Positions 7,418 through 16,930 of a DNA stretch of 59,083 nt are shown in pieces. The translations under genes and the position numbers were made by a program. The stretch comes from a virus: positions 1-59,083 of the IMG/VR virus record IMGVR_UViG_3300042568_000868. One strand, given 5' to 3'. The notes under the pieces are model-generated. The model was not told the DNA's origin. It saw only the letters and a program-made list of their open reading frames with translations, and ran no database searches. Positions within the stretch are counted from its first letter, which is position 1, and every line of letters begins with the position of its first letter.

Positions 7418-9319
7418 TTAGCTATTGGTCACAGTTATTACGGTATCTCCTAACTCATCCTTATAAGACACAATCTTGTTTCCATCTCTTGATACTGCTT
7501 CTACCAATAAATTAATATCTGAGGACATTTGGTCTGCAAAGTCATAAAGATAAATACCAACCATGTTGCCCTGAAATGTTACATTCTTTATCTTTACTAA
7601 GCTATGAATTGCGGATATTACTCCATTGATAGAGCAATTCTCCATATCAGTGAATTGATTATTACTGTTGAATAAAATCCCGTCACCTCCAACTGATATT
7701 ATTGAGTTGCATTTTATGTTAGATATTCCTCTTAAAGAGCAGCTATCTATATTTTTAGCAGTCACTGAAACCATACCCAGAGGAATAATATTACAATACG
7801 ATAGGTCGTTCATGTTGCATTCAGATATAAAACTCGATTCCACATTGCGGAATTGTGTAATTCTAACATTAACTATGTCTCCTGATATATTCGAACTATC
7901 AAGTATTGAAATTACACTAGAGAATATAAATCTCACATAATTACTTACTAAGTAACCAATACCAACTTTATCTATTTGGTCTATCTTATTGTACGATACA
8001 CTGTTTAGTAAAGTCGCTTGATACAATATTCCTATTTTATTGTTAAAAAACGATTCAGATATTACGCTCATTAGCATAGAATACTTCAGTTCATTGATCT
8101 CGTTATCGTGAAAATCTGAATATTTAATAATTGAATGCGATTGAGAACCTATTCTATTGTTTCTAATCAATGGCTTGTTCTCATAATCTTCTATCAACTT
8201 ATAATATATCTTGTCTGATAAAGTTGGTATATCAAATCCGTTAATATCCCAAATGTAGGTATTTGGAGTGAATTGAGTATTGATGCAATATGTATAGATA
8301 AGTAGATTAGGTTCATTTGAATTAAAATCGTTTATCACGTAATGTAGAGTTCCGTATAAATAAAATAATTGACCTTGCGTAAAGTTTGTGTTAGTAGGTA
8401 TTGAGCTGTACGATGGAATATTGCTGCTATTAATCCTGCGGAATGGGTATTTTAATTCTCTCCAGTCTCCTTGAATATCATTGTTGCGTAAAGTATCGAT
8501 TCTTCTATATATCAGACCTCTTGTAGAGTCGTTAGAGTTATCAATAGTGTAGTATACGATATCATGCGTATGTATTGGACTGTAAGCCTCTACTTTTAGT
8601 GTATTGCGAGTGGAGGCTGTTAACAATAAAGGCTCCACTGGACACACTACTTCATCGTCTTGCAGTATTCCGTAGAACAGATCTGAAGCTGATCTACCTA
8701 AAGTTACGTTTCCGTCAGAGTATGTAGTTCTGTAATCTGTAAGCAAGTATGTTTGTACAGGAACCAATAATGAATTATTTATTAAGTCTACTAACTCGTT
8801 ATATGTAACGTGTATAGACTTTCTTACCAGCTCCTCTATGTTTATATTTGAGTCTGTAATTGAACTTCCATCTATAGAGTCGAATATTGCTATGTTATTT
8901 ATCTCAGACACATTTGGTCCAAGTACTCCTTGTTCTGGAAGGTTTACAATATGACTAGCATCAACTACCTTTCCATCTGATGGTTTAATCCAATCTGGCT
9001 CGGTGTCTGGTTCCCATAGTTGAGGGGCTCCAGGAATATAGTCATCAACTTTCAAGTAAGTTAAATCAATTCTATCTCCATTAGCATCTCCAGTAGCTTT
9101 ATCTACTATACCGTTATTGTTGGCATCATAGATACTCTTCTCCATAAATGTATCAGTTAGATACTGTACATCTGGGAATAAGTTTACATATCTAGTGCCA
9201 TCCCAATACTTTATAGTAGATCCATATTGGTTTGTAGCTAGATCCATCCATAGAACATTCATAGACGGATGAGGGGCTATATCACTAACCCATATTCTTA
9301 GATAATCTCTATTTACCAT
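7418..9319 (-). CDS. Tail spike or fibre protein with beta-helix-like C-terminal half
   Basis: The 633-aa protein starts with MVNRDYLRIWVSDIAPHP. Its C-terminal ~250 residues are made of short repeated N/S-I-x-x-S/C strands such as NIDSCSLRGISNIKCNSII and NCSINGVISAIHSLVKIKNV. That pattern fits a right-handed parallel beta-helix, as in pectate-lyase-like tail spikes. The middle (about 170-300) is a separate domain. No catalytic residues could be assigned. It lies in the fibre cluster and is likely to form a trimeric appendage. Confidence 0.7.
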   Translation of the reverse strand: MVNRDYLRIWVSDIAPHPSMNVLWMDLATNQYGSTIKYWDGTRYVNLFPDVQYLTDTFMEKSIYDANNNGIVDKATGDANGDRIDLTYLKVDDYIPGAPQLWEPDTEPDWIKPSDGKVVDASHIVNLPEQGVLGPNVSEINNIAIFDSIDGSSITDSNINIEELVRKSIHVTYNELVDLINNSLLVPVQTYLLTDYRTTYSDGNVTLGRSASDLFYGILQDDEVVCPVEPLLLTASTRNTLKVEAYSPIHTHDIVYYTIDNSNDSTRGLIYRRIDTLRNNDIQGDWRELKYPFRRINSSNIPSYSSIPTNTNFTQGQLFYLYGTLHYVINDFNSNEPNLLIYTYCINTQFTPNTYIWDINGFDIPTLSDKIYYKLIEDYENKPLIRNNRIGSQSHSIIKYSDFHDNEINELKYSMLMSVISESFFNNKIGILYQATLLNSVSYNKIDQIDKVGIGYLVSNYVRFIFSSVISILDSSNISGDIVNVRITQFRNVESSFISECNMNDLSYCNIIPLGMVSVTAKNIDSCSLRGISNIKCNSIISVGGDGILFNSNNQFTDMENCSINGVISAIHSLVKIKNVTFQGNMVGIYLYDFADQMSSDINLLVEAVSRDGNKIVSYKDELGDTVITVTNS

Positions 9320-9323
9320 AATA

Positions 9324-10412
9324 TTATACTTCTAGCCAATTATATCCATCAGAGATTAGAGATATGAAAGATCTATTTGTCATTGGATCATACTGAAATC
9401 CTCCTGGAGTGTGATTCATATCTACATAAGTAACCTCGGAATATGTGCCATTTGCAGAATTTTTCAGTATTATAGTGTCAGATCCTTGGGCTGAAATCAT
9501 ATCGCCAAGTATATTTCCAAGTCCGCCTAGCTCAAAAAAGAATTTTATTTCTCTCCCTGCGGATTCTGAAGCTAAAGGGAGTGTAAGATTCACAGTATTA
9601 TGTACAAGACCTCTAGACCTTACAGAAAAGAAATTCTCTCCCTTATTTATTGAGTAGTTTTCATATGTTGAGCAGTTAACTGAATCTATATACACTACTG
9701 GAGCAGTCCAATTTCCCCATTCAAATCCATCTGGAATTACAGGAGCAGAATGATAAAGTCTATATGCGGTAGTGCCATTTGTAAAACTAGCTGTTTGCTT
9801 ATAATCAGCTACACTACCAGGAGCTGGGTTAATATCTTCTACTAATAGATTAAATAATGTAAATCCATTTATACTCCCAGACGACAATGTAACTGCGTAA
9901 CTACCAGGAGTAGTCATTGAGTCCAAGTCTGTTATTGGTATATTTATAAATGAGTCAGATAAGAACGATTGTGGAGTTTCTACTTTTTCGAATGTTCCTT
10001 CTGGGTATATACCTGCTGGAGTTGGGCCACCTGGACCTCCACTGGCAGGATAGAATTTTAATTTTCTCCTGTATATTACATCATTATCTAGTTTAACTTC
10101 TTGTATATACTCTTGATCGAATATAACTGTATCTCCTACAGAATATGTATGTAGTTCTAATAGACTATCAGATCCAAGTACTGCTTTGTGTGCTACATCT
10201 AGATTCGCAGTTTTTAGTGTAGCAAATCTAGTTCCACCATAGAAAGCATCAAGTTCTTGGTCTGTTTCTATTGTTATGTTTCGTGATAAATTAGACGCTT
10301 TTATATATTTTGTTGTTGGCACCAAGCCATCGACAACAGGTATTATAGTAGTATCAGTAGCAAGTCCTAGCTCTGTTAGCGCGCTTATTTTTTTTCCTTT
10401 TAATTGTGCCAT
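9324..10412 (-). CDS. Tail or appendage structural protein
   Basis: The 362-aa protein begins MAQLKGKKISALTEL, a short start that many crAss-like appendage proteins share with attachment domains. It has a proline/glycine-rich linker (ASGGPGGPTPAGIYPEG, about residues 124-140) that separates an N-terminal attachment part from a beta-rich C-terminal domain ending in an SLISDGYNWLEV strand. The layout is typical of a head- or tail-fibre protein. It lies 4 bp after the spike gene. Confidence 0.65.
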   Translation of the reverse strand: MAQLKGKKISALTELGLATDTTIIPVVDGLVPTTKYIKASNLSRNITIETDQELDAFYGGTRFATLKTANLDVAHKAVLGSDSLLELHTYSVGDTVIFDQEYIQEVKLDNDVIYRRKLKFYPASGGPGGPTPAGIYPEGTFEKVETPQSFLSDSFINIPITDLDSMTTPGSYAVTLSSGSINGFTLFNLLVEDINPAPGSVADYKQTASFTNGTTAYRLYHSAPVIPDGFEWGNWTAPVVYIDSVNCSTYENYSINKGENFFSVRSRGLVHNTVNLTLPLASESAGREIKFFFELGGLGNILGDMISAQGSDTIILKNSANGTYSEVTYVDMNHTPGGFQYDPMTNRSFISLISDGYNWLEV

Positions 10413-10418
10413 TGCATT

Positions 10419-10760
10419 TTATTGTTCTAATAGTATTGGTCTAGAGTCTTCTGTAAATAAAATAAATAAATCTTCTGTCAGTATTGCGTCAGGATTATAT
10501 TCTCCGGAAGACAATCCGTCTCCATAATTCTCTAGGAATGGTATATTGCTAATCATCAATCTATTTAATAGGATTTTCATATCCTTTATATCCTGTATGC
10601 TGTATGTAGATTGATTCATAAGCATATACTTAACGAGATTGTGTAAATGCAAAATAGATATGGCATCGTTTTGATCCATATCTCTATTGTTTATATTTAT
10701 TCTTATATCATTCAGAATATATAGTCCAAAATCCCTTATTGATTTATCTATATCCTTCAT
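10419..10760 (-). CDS. Small helical virion-region protein, unknown function
   Basis: The 113-aa acidic and helical protein begins MKDIDKSIRDFGLYILNDIR. It is packed between the fibre genes and the 185-aa protein, 2 bp from the latter. No motif is recognised. Its position and tight spacing suggest an assembly or connector factor transcribed with the virion genes. Confidence 0.55.
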   Translation of the reverse strand: MKDIDKSIRDFGLYILNDIRININNRDMDQNDAISILHLHNLVKYMLMNQSTYSIQDIKDMKILLNRLMISNIPFLENYGDGLSSGEYNPDAILTEDLFILFTEDSRPILLEQ

Positions 10761-10761
10761 A

Positions 10762-11319
10762 TTACATATAATAACTTGGTTGGTATATATTCTTATTGCT
10801 AGATATGTTTAACATTTTTTGATAGTAAAGCTCAGCATCTTCTATGTATCCTAACTCTGCTGAGTTTAATAGCATTTGTTCTAGGAATGCAAATGTAGTC
10901 AAAGCCTTCTCCATATCAAAATCCTCAAAGATACATTTCTTTGTAGCTATAAGATTTAATTTATATGAATAGAAAATATCTGTATTTACATAAACAATAC
11001 TAACCAAATCTGCACTAGAAATAAGAATTAATTCAAATACTCCATCAGCTGTAAATGGTTCTGAATTTGGATCGTCAGGAAGCATTGTTGTAGCATCTAT
11101 AAGTAGTTTGTATTCATCTGTTGTAGGAGCTGCTGCTAATGTAGCCGCAAGAACCACTGGATCTATTGTATAACTAGCATCAAGACCATTTGTTATTATC
11201 CTAGCTTTTATATCAACTATAGTCGTAGCGTATGGATCTGTAATAACATCATCATTATATAAATCTACATTTATAAGTCCAGATATCTTTGATACGTATA
11301 TTTTCTCTATTGTTATCAT
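10762..11319 (-). CDS. Putative tail or connector protein, crAss-like
   Basis: The 185-aa protein has a beta-rich first half (MITIEKIYVSKISGLINVDL) and a helical C-terminal part (residues about 130-170, EDFDMEKALTTFAFLEQ). It is the first gene after the rho-independent terminator that closes the 399-aa structural gene, so it may be expressed by read-through or from its own promoter. A ring or tail-hub role is plausible from gene order only. Confidence 0.5.
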   Translation of the reverse strand: MITIEKIYVSKISGLINVDLYNDDVITDPYATTIVDIKARIITNGLDASYTIDPVVLAATLAAAPTTDEYKLLIDATTMLPDDPNSEPFTADGVFELILISSADLVSIVYVNTDIFYSYKLNLIATKKCIFEDFDMEKALTTFAFLEQMLLNSAELGYIEDAELYYQKMLNISSNKNIYQPSYYM

Positions 11320-11336
11320 ATATTATTCTTTAAACT

Positions 11337-11364
11337 AAAAAAGGGCAGTCTTGATAACCGCCCC
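11337..11364 (-). terminator. Rho-independent terminator after the 399-aa virion protein gene
   Basis: On the minus strand the RNA would read GGGCGGU, a 7-nt loop, ACUGCCC and a run of U. The stem pairs 11343-11349 with 11357-11363, with one G-U pair, and the U tract is 11337-11342. It lies 16 bp past the stop of the 399-aa gene and before the 185-aa gene. Confidence 0.8.
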
Positions 11365-11379
11365 TTCTATTGTTATTTA

Positions 11380-12579
11380 TTAGAGACCAGCCCAAGTTGC
11401 GATTGCATCGCGCAATACTTCTGCATCTCCAGCACCGCCAACAGTATCAATGTAAACCTCAGAAGCGAAGTCTGTAGATTTTACATATTGATTGTCTGGA
11501 CTTTGATAGTTGTTTGAAAACTCGATAACCAAAGTATCATAGTTTTTAGTCAAATCAACATTCAATTCTGGTTTGATTACAGGCCATTCAGTTCTGTATG
11601 TAATGCCTCTGTAAGCCAAAGCAGCTTGTTCTCTATCACGAACGATATATTTGTTTCCGCGACCAGGAGCGCTTTTTACAGTAGCAACTGTAGCACCTGG
11701 AACTACTTCATATACATTCGAACGTGGAGTAGTTGGATTTGTTTTGTACAAATAAACATCCATTTGAACTTGAGAATATGGAGTGATTGCTTCTTTACCT
11801 TGAGTAGAGAAACCATTGTCAACTACAGATAGAGCAGCCAAATAGATTACTCCAGCTTCAACTGTAATGTTTGCAGTTGGAACGTCTGTAGATTCGCCAC
11901 CAATCAATGTAAGTGTTTGTGTTGGATTAGCTGCATTGTGAGCTGCGATAAGTTGAGCAAGAGTGCTTACACTATCAGCAGTTAATACAACGTTAGCAGT
12001 AATACCAGCACCAGAACCAACGATTGTAGCAGCAGGACTAACACCAGCAACTGTACCAGAGAAATATGCATTATACGCAGTCACTCTGCGACCAGCGTGA
12101 GCGTTAATACGAGTGTACAATTTGTTTGCCAAAGTGATAGCAGTTTCTCCAGTTGCAGCAATAGCCTCATAAGAATGAGTGAATTGACCTGGATGCTCAT
12201 ACAAGTCGTTATAAACGATACGAGCTACATAACGATGACCAACAGTGATAGTTGCGCCAGTGATGTCAATAACAGAAGAAGCTTCTGTATTTGCAACATA
12301 TGCACAAGTTCCGTTAGGTGTAATAGATTTAATTTTATCTTTGCTAATTGGAGCAGATTTCTCGATGACTGCGTCTTGAATCAAAGTTCCAACTGATTTT
12401 ACATATCCTAATTGGATTGTAGGAATAGAAGAACTAAGACCATTGCTAGCTATGATAGTTCCGTTTGCTGGGTTAATCATTACGATATCACCAACTGTAA
12501 GAGTATTAGCGTCTGATGGGTTTTTCGCTGTAACATATGATTGTTTTCCAACGAATACTGTATTTACTTTTTGTAACAT
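11380..12579 (-). CDS. Abundant virion structural protein (399 aa), possible auxiliary capsid or tail component
   Basis: The protein begins MLQKVNTVFVGKQSYVTAKN. It is Ala/Thr/Val-rich with long beta-strand regions, an ITVGHRYVARIVYNDLYEHPG segment near residue 125 and a C-terminal AEVLRDAIATWAGL helix. The codon use is richer in G+C than in neighbouring genes, as in the capsid gene, which suggests high expression. A structured leader lies upstream and a rho-independent terminator directly downstream, so the gene is insulated as its own unit. These points suggest a high-copy virion protein. The exact role is not determined. Confidence 0.7.
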   Translation of the reverse strand: MLQKVNTVFVGKQSYVTAKNPSDANTLTVGDIVMINPANGTIIASNGLSSSIPTIQLGYVKSVGTLIQDAVIEKSAPISKDKIKSITPNGTCAYVANTEASSVIDITGATITVGHRYVARIVYNDLYEHPGQFTHSYEAIAATGETAITLANKLYTRINAHAGRRVTAYNAYFSGTVAGVSPAATIVGSGAGITANVVLTADSVSTLAQLIAAHNAANPTQTLTLIGGESTDVPTANITVEAGVIYLAALSVVDNGFSTQGKEAITPYSQVQMDVYLYKTNPTTPRSNVYEVVPGATVATVKSAPGRGNKYIVRDREQAALAYRGITYRTEWPVIKPELNVDLTKNYDTLVIEFSNNYQSPDNQYVKSTDFASEVYIDTVGGAGDAEVLRDAIATWAGL

Positions 12580-12597
12580 AATTTTAGTTAATTTAAT

Positions 12598-12665
12598 GAG
12601 CTCAGCTTAACTAGTTGTTTAGTCGCTCTACTTTCGCATTGGATTTCCACGTTGAACTAAACTGA
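12598..12665 (-). promoter_or_regulatory. Structured leader before the 399-aa virion gene
   Basis: The 98-bp gap between the 240-aa and 399-aa genes can fold on the minus strand. CTCAG and neighbouring bases near 12650-12665 pair with the CTGAG-containing stretch at 12598-12616, enclosing a small TGGA/TCCA hairpin. It is one of few gaps in this arm and lies just upstream of a gene that looks highly expressed. A promoter, processing site or mRNA-stabilising leader would fit. Confidence 0.4.
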
Positions 12666-12677
12666 GATTTGTTATTG

Positions 12678-13400
12678 TTATTCGGATGTTAAAGCATTTG
12701 AGGCATAAGAGTTAATCCTTATATCTGAAATGTTTTCTAATGCAAGACTAACAGCTTCTACGACTATCTCGCTCCACGTATGGTCTGGCAATGTTGTTAT
12801 TGTACTAGTTCTACTCACTGTAGACGAATACCAATCTAATTTTTCTGGCATCTTTATGTAAGTTAATACATATTTCTGTATAGAGTAATTGCCATCCGTA
12901 TAAAGCCTTATATGGTTATTTACAAATAATCTAATTGGCTTTGCGGAATCTCCATTCAAATTATGCTCTGATAGTTTAGATTTTAATTTAGAGTCTATAT
13001 CTTCTATAGTAGACTCAATCACATCTGTTCTTAAAACCGTCTTCTGTCCATTCTTTTCTGGCCACAACTCAGACGTTGATGTTATAAATGCAGTCTCTCC
13101 TACAGCGATAAAATAATCTGATGGATAGTCAACCTCTATTGAATAATCAAAACCTTGAGTGACGTTTGATACGTCATAAGGTCTTTCCACGACTAAAGTT
13201 CTGAGATCTTCAGTTCGTTTTTGATTTTGTTGAAATCCAGTTCTATACAGGTTTCTACCAGAATATCTAGACTTTATAAATCTCTCAATAGAACTATTAA
13301 GCCAATAGTCTATTTCTTCTGGAAGAAATGATGGGTAACTAGATATTTCTGATTTATCTAATTCTATCTTAAAGTTTCTATGGAGTTCTGTTAGTGTCAT
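12678..13400 (-). CDS. Head-tail connector-like protein (240 aa)
   Basis: The protein starts MTLTELHRNFKIELDKSEIS and has a helical N-terminal part with EEIDYWLNSSIERFIKSRY. A beta-rich middle follows (residues about 90-190), then a final helix, WSEIVVEAVSLALENI. This helix-sheet-helix layout and its position after the capsid gene match the adaptor or ring proteins that join portal and tail in crAss-like phages. It overlaps the upstream 250-aa gene by 4 bp (ATGA). Confidence 0.65.
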   Translation of the reverse strand: MTLTELHRNFKIELDKSEISSYPSFLPEEIDYWLNSSIERFIKSRYSGRNLYRTGFQQNQKRTEDLRTLVVERPYDVSNVTQGFDYSIEVDYPSDYFIAVGETAFITSTSELWPEKNGQKTVLRTDVIESTIEDIDSKLKSKLSEHNLNGDSAKPIRLFVNNHIRLYTDGNYSIQKYVLTYIKMPEKLDWYSSTVSRTSTITTLPDHTWSEIVVEAVSLALENISDIRINSYASNALTSE

Positions 13401-14149
13401 TTACTTTCTAGTTCATTCATGATCGCCATTCGGAGATCTTGATTGTTTTTGTTATTTAAATATGCAACCGTATCTTCTAGAGATGTTCCTATGATTTCAG
13501 TACCATAGTAGTATGCATTTTTATTTTTTCTCATTATATTCTTAGCAAGGGCTGTTTGAATGATAACTTCAGTATCTTTGCTTTTATTATCAACCCACTT
13601 AGAGAAGAATACTTCTGGATCTCTTTCTACTAGTTCGAACAATTTGCTCTCTACTAATTCAGAGGACATTGTATCTGATTTGTAACCAAGCAGTCTTAGG
13701 CATTTTCTCATATCATCAAGAGAAAGTTTATCGAACTCCTTAATTGCCTCTCTTTTCCTTTTATTAATCTTATTGCTTTCTTGAGCTTCAGAATCCTTAT
13801 TGATTATAATATATTCTGTCATAGGTTTCAAATCATTTACTCCGTTAGCAACCCTTTTATGGTTTCTCAAGAATAGATATTGAAGTTCATCCCATGGACG
13901 AGAAGTATCTAGATATGTTTCTTTTGCTGAAATTTTGATAGCAAATGTAGACCAATATTTACTAAATGGAGCTAGAGTGTCTTTTTCTAGTCCCAATGCT
14001 TTTTCAAGTCGAATGGCATCTTCTTCTGTAAGTCCAGTGTGTTTGTTGCCAGATCTTGTTAGTACTGGTGATATGTAATCAAAGCATCCTTTATACTTTA
14101 TCACGCCAGCCCATGAGTCCTTTTTTTTGTGTTTTAATACAACTTCCAT
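13397..14149 (-). CDS. Conserved crAss-like virion-module protein (250 aa)
   Basis: The protein begins MEVVLKHKKKDSWAGVIKYK. It contains an EDAIRLEKALGLEKDTLAPFS region and a central basic helix (NKINKRKREAIKEFDKLSLD, about residues 127-146). It is the first gene downstream of the capsid gene on this strand, separated by 66 bp that contain a hairpin. Its place and style suggest a head or connector protein. No enzymatic motif was seen. Confidence 0.6.
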   Translation of the reverse strand: MEVVLKHKKKDSWAGVIKYKGCFDYISPVLTRSGNKHTGLTEEDAIRLEKALGLEKDTLAPFSKYWSTFAIKISAKETYLDTSRPWDELQYLFLRNHKRVANGVNDLKPMTEYIIINKDSEAQESNKINKRKREAIKEFDKLSLDDMRKCLRLLGYKSDTMSSELVESKLFELVERDPEVFFSKWVDNKSKDTEVIIQTALAKNIMRKNKNAYYYGTEIIGTSLEDTVAYLNNKNNQDLRMAIMNELESK

Positions 14150-14183
14150 ATTGTCATTAGTTTATTACTAGTTAATATAGTTA

Positions 14184-14209
14184 TGCGGTCCAGAACCAAC
14201 CAGACCGCA
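14184..14209 (-). promoter_or_regulatory. Hairpin after the major capsid gene
   Basis: A perfect 7-bp stem pairs TGCGGTC (14184-14190) with GACCGCA (14203-14209) around a 12-nt loop, 7 bp past the capsid stop. No U tract follows on the minus strand, so it is more likely an mRNA 3'-end stabiliser or processing site than a strong terminator. Confidence 0.5.
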
Positions 14210-14215
14210 CTATGA

Positions 14216-15688
14216 TTACTCTACATCAAGAATCAACTCGCCACAAGCACGTGGGTCGAGGACCATGATACCTACTTCACCTAGGAAGTGTACAGAGTAT
14301 CCGTCTTTCGCGTTAGAACGCAATGTGTTAACCGATTTAGCATATCCTGCACCTGGGGTAACAGAACCACCTGTATGCCAAATAACCATCTCTCTATCTT
14401 TGCGAGCAACCTTAACGATGTTAGATTCTCCGTCGCGCATTCCAAAGTCAAGGAATGTAAAACGATAAGATTCAGTAGGTTTACCTGTGATAGGGTGAAG
14501 AGTACGGTTGTGGATTAAATCATCATACAAAGGTAGATGTTTAACTGTCAACTCGATACCGTTAGTCATTTTGTAAGTAGTGAATTGACCACCCAATACA
14601 AGCTCTTGACCTGAACCAGTGATAAATTTGCTATCTACAACTGTAAATGCAGCAGCTTTTTCTTTAAGAACGCGGTCAAATTCACGCATTCCCATTTCGC
14701 CAGTGAAAGCAACGAATTTACGTTCGTTAGTTCCAAGCAAGTTATAAGACATGTCATACAAGAAATCTTCAAGAAGATCTGCTGTAAGTTCTGTATAATA
14801 ACGACGGTTAGCTGGTGCGATTTGTTGCAATAGACCTGCTCCAATATAAACTGGACGACCATTAGAACCCATCAAGCTAGTAGTACCATCTGCGTTTGCG
14901 TTGTATTTAGAGTATACAAGTTGACGCTCAAGACGTTTCATCCATTCGCGAGCAGCTTTCCACTCTTGGAAATCAGACCATAAGTAAGATGTTTTTCCAG
15001 ATTTAGGATCTTTCAAACCAACAGCTAGTACAGTGCTATAAGCAGAACCTGTAATATCATAAGACAAACGTACAGTAGTCAAGTGATTGTGTAGTTTGAT
15101 ATGAGTGCTGTAGTTGATGATATCAGCTTCTTCTGAGTATTCTTCGTAAGCAGAACCTAGACGAGAAACTTGACATCCTTGTTGAAGCAATTCAGCAGGA
15201 ACATAAGAAGCAGCTTGTCCATCAGCTAAGAAACAGGTATAAACCCACTCATTACCATCTTGATAAGGAGCTCCAGCTACACGTAGTTGGTATTCTTTGT
15301 TATCCAATTCGAGGATTGCACCAGGACCAAACCATTTATCTTCTAGGCTAATCATGATTGGAGTGTTACCAAGACCAGCTTGAACACCAGTAGTTACTGC
15401 AGAACCATTCCAACGAGCAGAACGGATAGTTACAGCACGGTCTGAATCAATCATAACATTCCAGCGGAATTCTCTTTGATCGATTACTTTTGTTTTACCA
15501 AGACCACCAGTCAAGAAATCTAGAGATGATGTGTATCCACCGTCTTTAGTACCAAATACATAAGAAATTATGTTTGCTACTTCGTGTGGTTTTGTAAGCA
15601 GAGCATTAGACAACATATTCTCATCAACAAGATCAGAGAACCATTTGCCTTTATACATCTGCAGGTTATTTAAAATTCCATTTTCCAT
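14216..15688 (-). CDS. Major capsid protein, crAss-like HK97 fold
   Basis: The 490-aa protein starts MENGILNNLQMYKGKWFSDL and has the length and sequence style of crAss-like capsid proteins. Typical features include the DFLTGGLGKTKVIDQREFRW strand, an insertion around residues 100-170, the GAGLLQQIAPANRRYYTELT helix and a C-terminal GEVGIMVLDPRACGELILDVE strand. It assembles the icosahedral head. Its codons are clearly richer in G+C than those of its neighbours, consistent with very high expression. Scaffold-like, portal and terminase genes follow in the usual order upstream. Confidence 0.92.
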   Translation of the reverse strand: MENGILNNLQMYKGKWFSDLVDENMLSNALLTKPHEVANIISYVFGTKDGGYTSSLDFLTGGLGKTKVIDQREFRWNVMIDSDRAVTIRSARWNGSAVTTGVQAGLGNTPIMISLEDKWFGPGAILELDNKEYQLRVAGAPYQDGNEWVYTCFLADGQAASYVPAELLQQGCQVSRLGSAYEEYSEEADIINYSTHIKLHNHLTTVRLSYDITGSAYSTVLAVGLKDPKSGKTSYLWSDFQEWKAAREWMKRLERQLVYSKYNANADGTTSLMGSNGRPVYIGAGLLQQIAPANRRYYTELTADLLEDFLYDMSYNLLGTNERKFVAFTGEMGMREFDRVLKEKAAAFTVVDSKFITGSGQELVLGGQFTTYKMTNGIELTVKHLPLYDDLIHNRTLHPITGKPTESYRFTFLDFGMRDGESNIVKVARKDREMVIWHTGGSVTPGAGYAKSVNTLRSNAKDGYSVHFLGEVGIMVLDPRACGELILDVE

Positions 15689-15711
15689 ATATAAAACTTA
15701 GTTTTATTTGT

Positions 15712-16827
15712 TTAGTTTTTTGAGGGTTTCATTAGTTGAGATGAGGCAATATCCCATATGTTGCGTACTCCTCCATTGTTAATTGTTTGTTTAGAACCTC
15801 CAACGAATTTCGTAGATTTGAGACTATCTTTAAATTTTTCAACCGCAGATGTTTCTCCACTCTTTTTTGCCTGAGAAATTAGAGCATCGCCCTTCATTGT
15901 GAAGTAAGCGGACTCTATTAAGTTCTTTGTTGATTTAGCATAGTCCTTTTGATATTTAGTAAGACCGTCTGACTCAACTCTAAATATATATTCCATAAGC
16001 TCTTTTTTATCTTGCTTAGGAATTTTTATTCCACGAACCTCAGATGTAGATTCTATTTCCTGAACAACGCTGTTGTAAAATTTTTGTTGTTCTTGCTCAG
16101 CTTTCTCCTTAGCCATTTTTTGATTCTCCAATAGCTCTTTCTTTTCTACCTCTTTGCTCTCTTTTAAGAACTCTAAAGCATCAATAGCTTCGTCTTCTAA
16201 GATATCTGCATCTTCATACTTCTCTATCTTTCTCCTTATTTGAGTATCATTGAATCCTTTCTGAGCTAAAAACTCTTTTACGATTTCTTTTTGTGTAGCA
16301 ATATTGCTTGTATCTACATCATCATACTCGTAAGAAGACGATAAATTAAAGTAATCTTGGATGCTTCCTCCGTTTTTAACGAAGTCATCTAATTCTTTTA
16401 TTTGGTCATTTGCATATGATGGAGCGCTATTTACTTCAATAGCACTCTTCATATACTCGACTAAATCTTCTACACTCTTAGGTTTCTCGTCATCTGAGAT
16501 ATCTTCCCACCCAATAGTTTCTGCTAATGCATCGAAGAATGTTGAAACTACTGTAGAATCTTCATTGGCATCATCATTTTGTTCTTCTTCTTTGGGTTCA
16601 TCCTCAGATGGTTTCTCTTCTACTTTAGACTCTTCGTCTTTGATTGGTTCATCATTTTGGAACTCTTCTGTTGTGTCATTCTCGTCAATCAAGTCGAATG
16701 GATTTTCTTCATCAATATCAGTTCCTCCGTATACCTCCATGCCTGGTATCGCCCTAGAATTATCATTAGATCGCAATCCACCAAATACGGCATCAAAACC
16801 ACCTAGTACTTCTTTTCCTTTACTCAT
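15712..16827 (-). CDS. Putative scaffold or prohead core protein
   Basis: The 371-aa protein is strongly acidic in residues about 35-95, with runs of E and D and EEKPSEDEPKEEEQNDD. It is followed by long predicted coiled-coil helices (about 190-270, KEVEKKELLENQKMAKEKAE) and a conserved-looking C-terminal stretch ending RNIWDIASSQLMKPSKN. A Glu-rich coiled-coil protein immediately upstream of the capsid gene fits a capsid scaffold. No protease motif was seen. The assignment rests on composition and position. Confidence 0.7.
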   Translation of the reverse strand: MSKGKEVLGGFDAVFGGLRSNDNSRAIPGMEVYGGTDIDEENPFDLIDENDTTEEFQNDEPIKDEESKVEEKPSEDEPKEEEQNDDANEDSTVVSTFFDALAETIGWEDISDDEKPKSVEDLVEYMKSAIEVNSAPSYANDQIKELDDFVKNGGSIQDYFNLSSSYEYDDVDTSNIATQKEIVKEFLAQKGFNDTQIRRKIEKYEDADILEDEAIDALEFLKESKEVEKKELLENQKMAKEKAEQEQQKFYNSVVQEIESTSEVRGIKIPKQDKKELMEYIFRVESDGLTKYQKDYAKSTKNLIESAYFTMKGDALISQAKKSGETSAVEKFKDSLKSTKFVGGSKQTINNGGVRNIWDIASSQLMKPSKN

Positions 16828-16863
16828 GATTATATTATTTAATCGAATTTATTTTTTTTGTAA

Positions 16864-16926
16864 TTAACATTTTTTACCGCCGCCTTTTTTGCCGCTTCCT
16901 TTTTTACTTCCAGATTTACAAGCCAT
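16864..16926 (-). CDS. 20-aa Lys/Gly-rich microprotein
   Basis: A 20-codon frame between the scaffold and 66-aa genes encodes MACKSG followed by repeats of SKKGSGKKGGGKK and a terminal cysteine. It has A-rich upstream sequence like the other genes here and does not overlap them. Nine of 20 residues are Lys or Arg-like and seven are Gly, so it may bind nucleic acid or acidic scaffold. Reality as a gene rests on its biased composition and tight placement between virion genes. Confidence 0.5.
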   Translation of the reverse strand: MACKSGSKKGSGKKGGGKKC

Positions 16927-16930
16927 GATA

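Noticed and set aside
16361-16867. 168-codon plus-strand frame opposite the scaffold-like gene
   Set aside because: It is Ser-rich shadow coding produced by the Glu-rich codons on the other strand.
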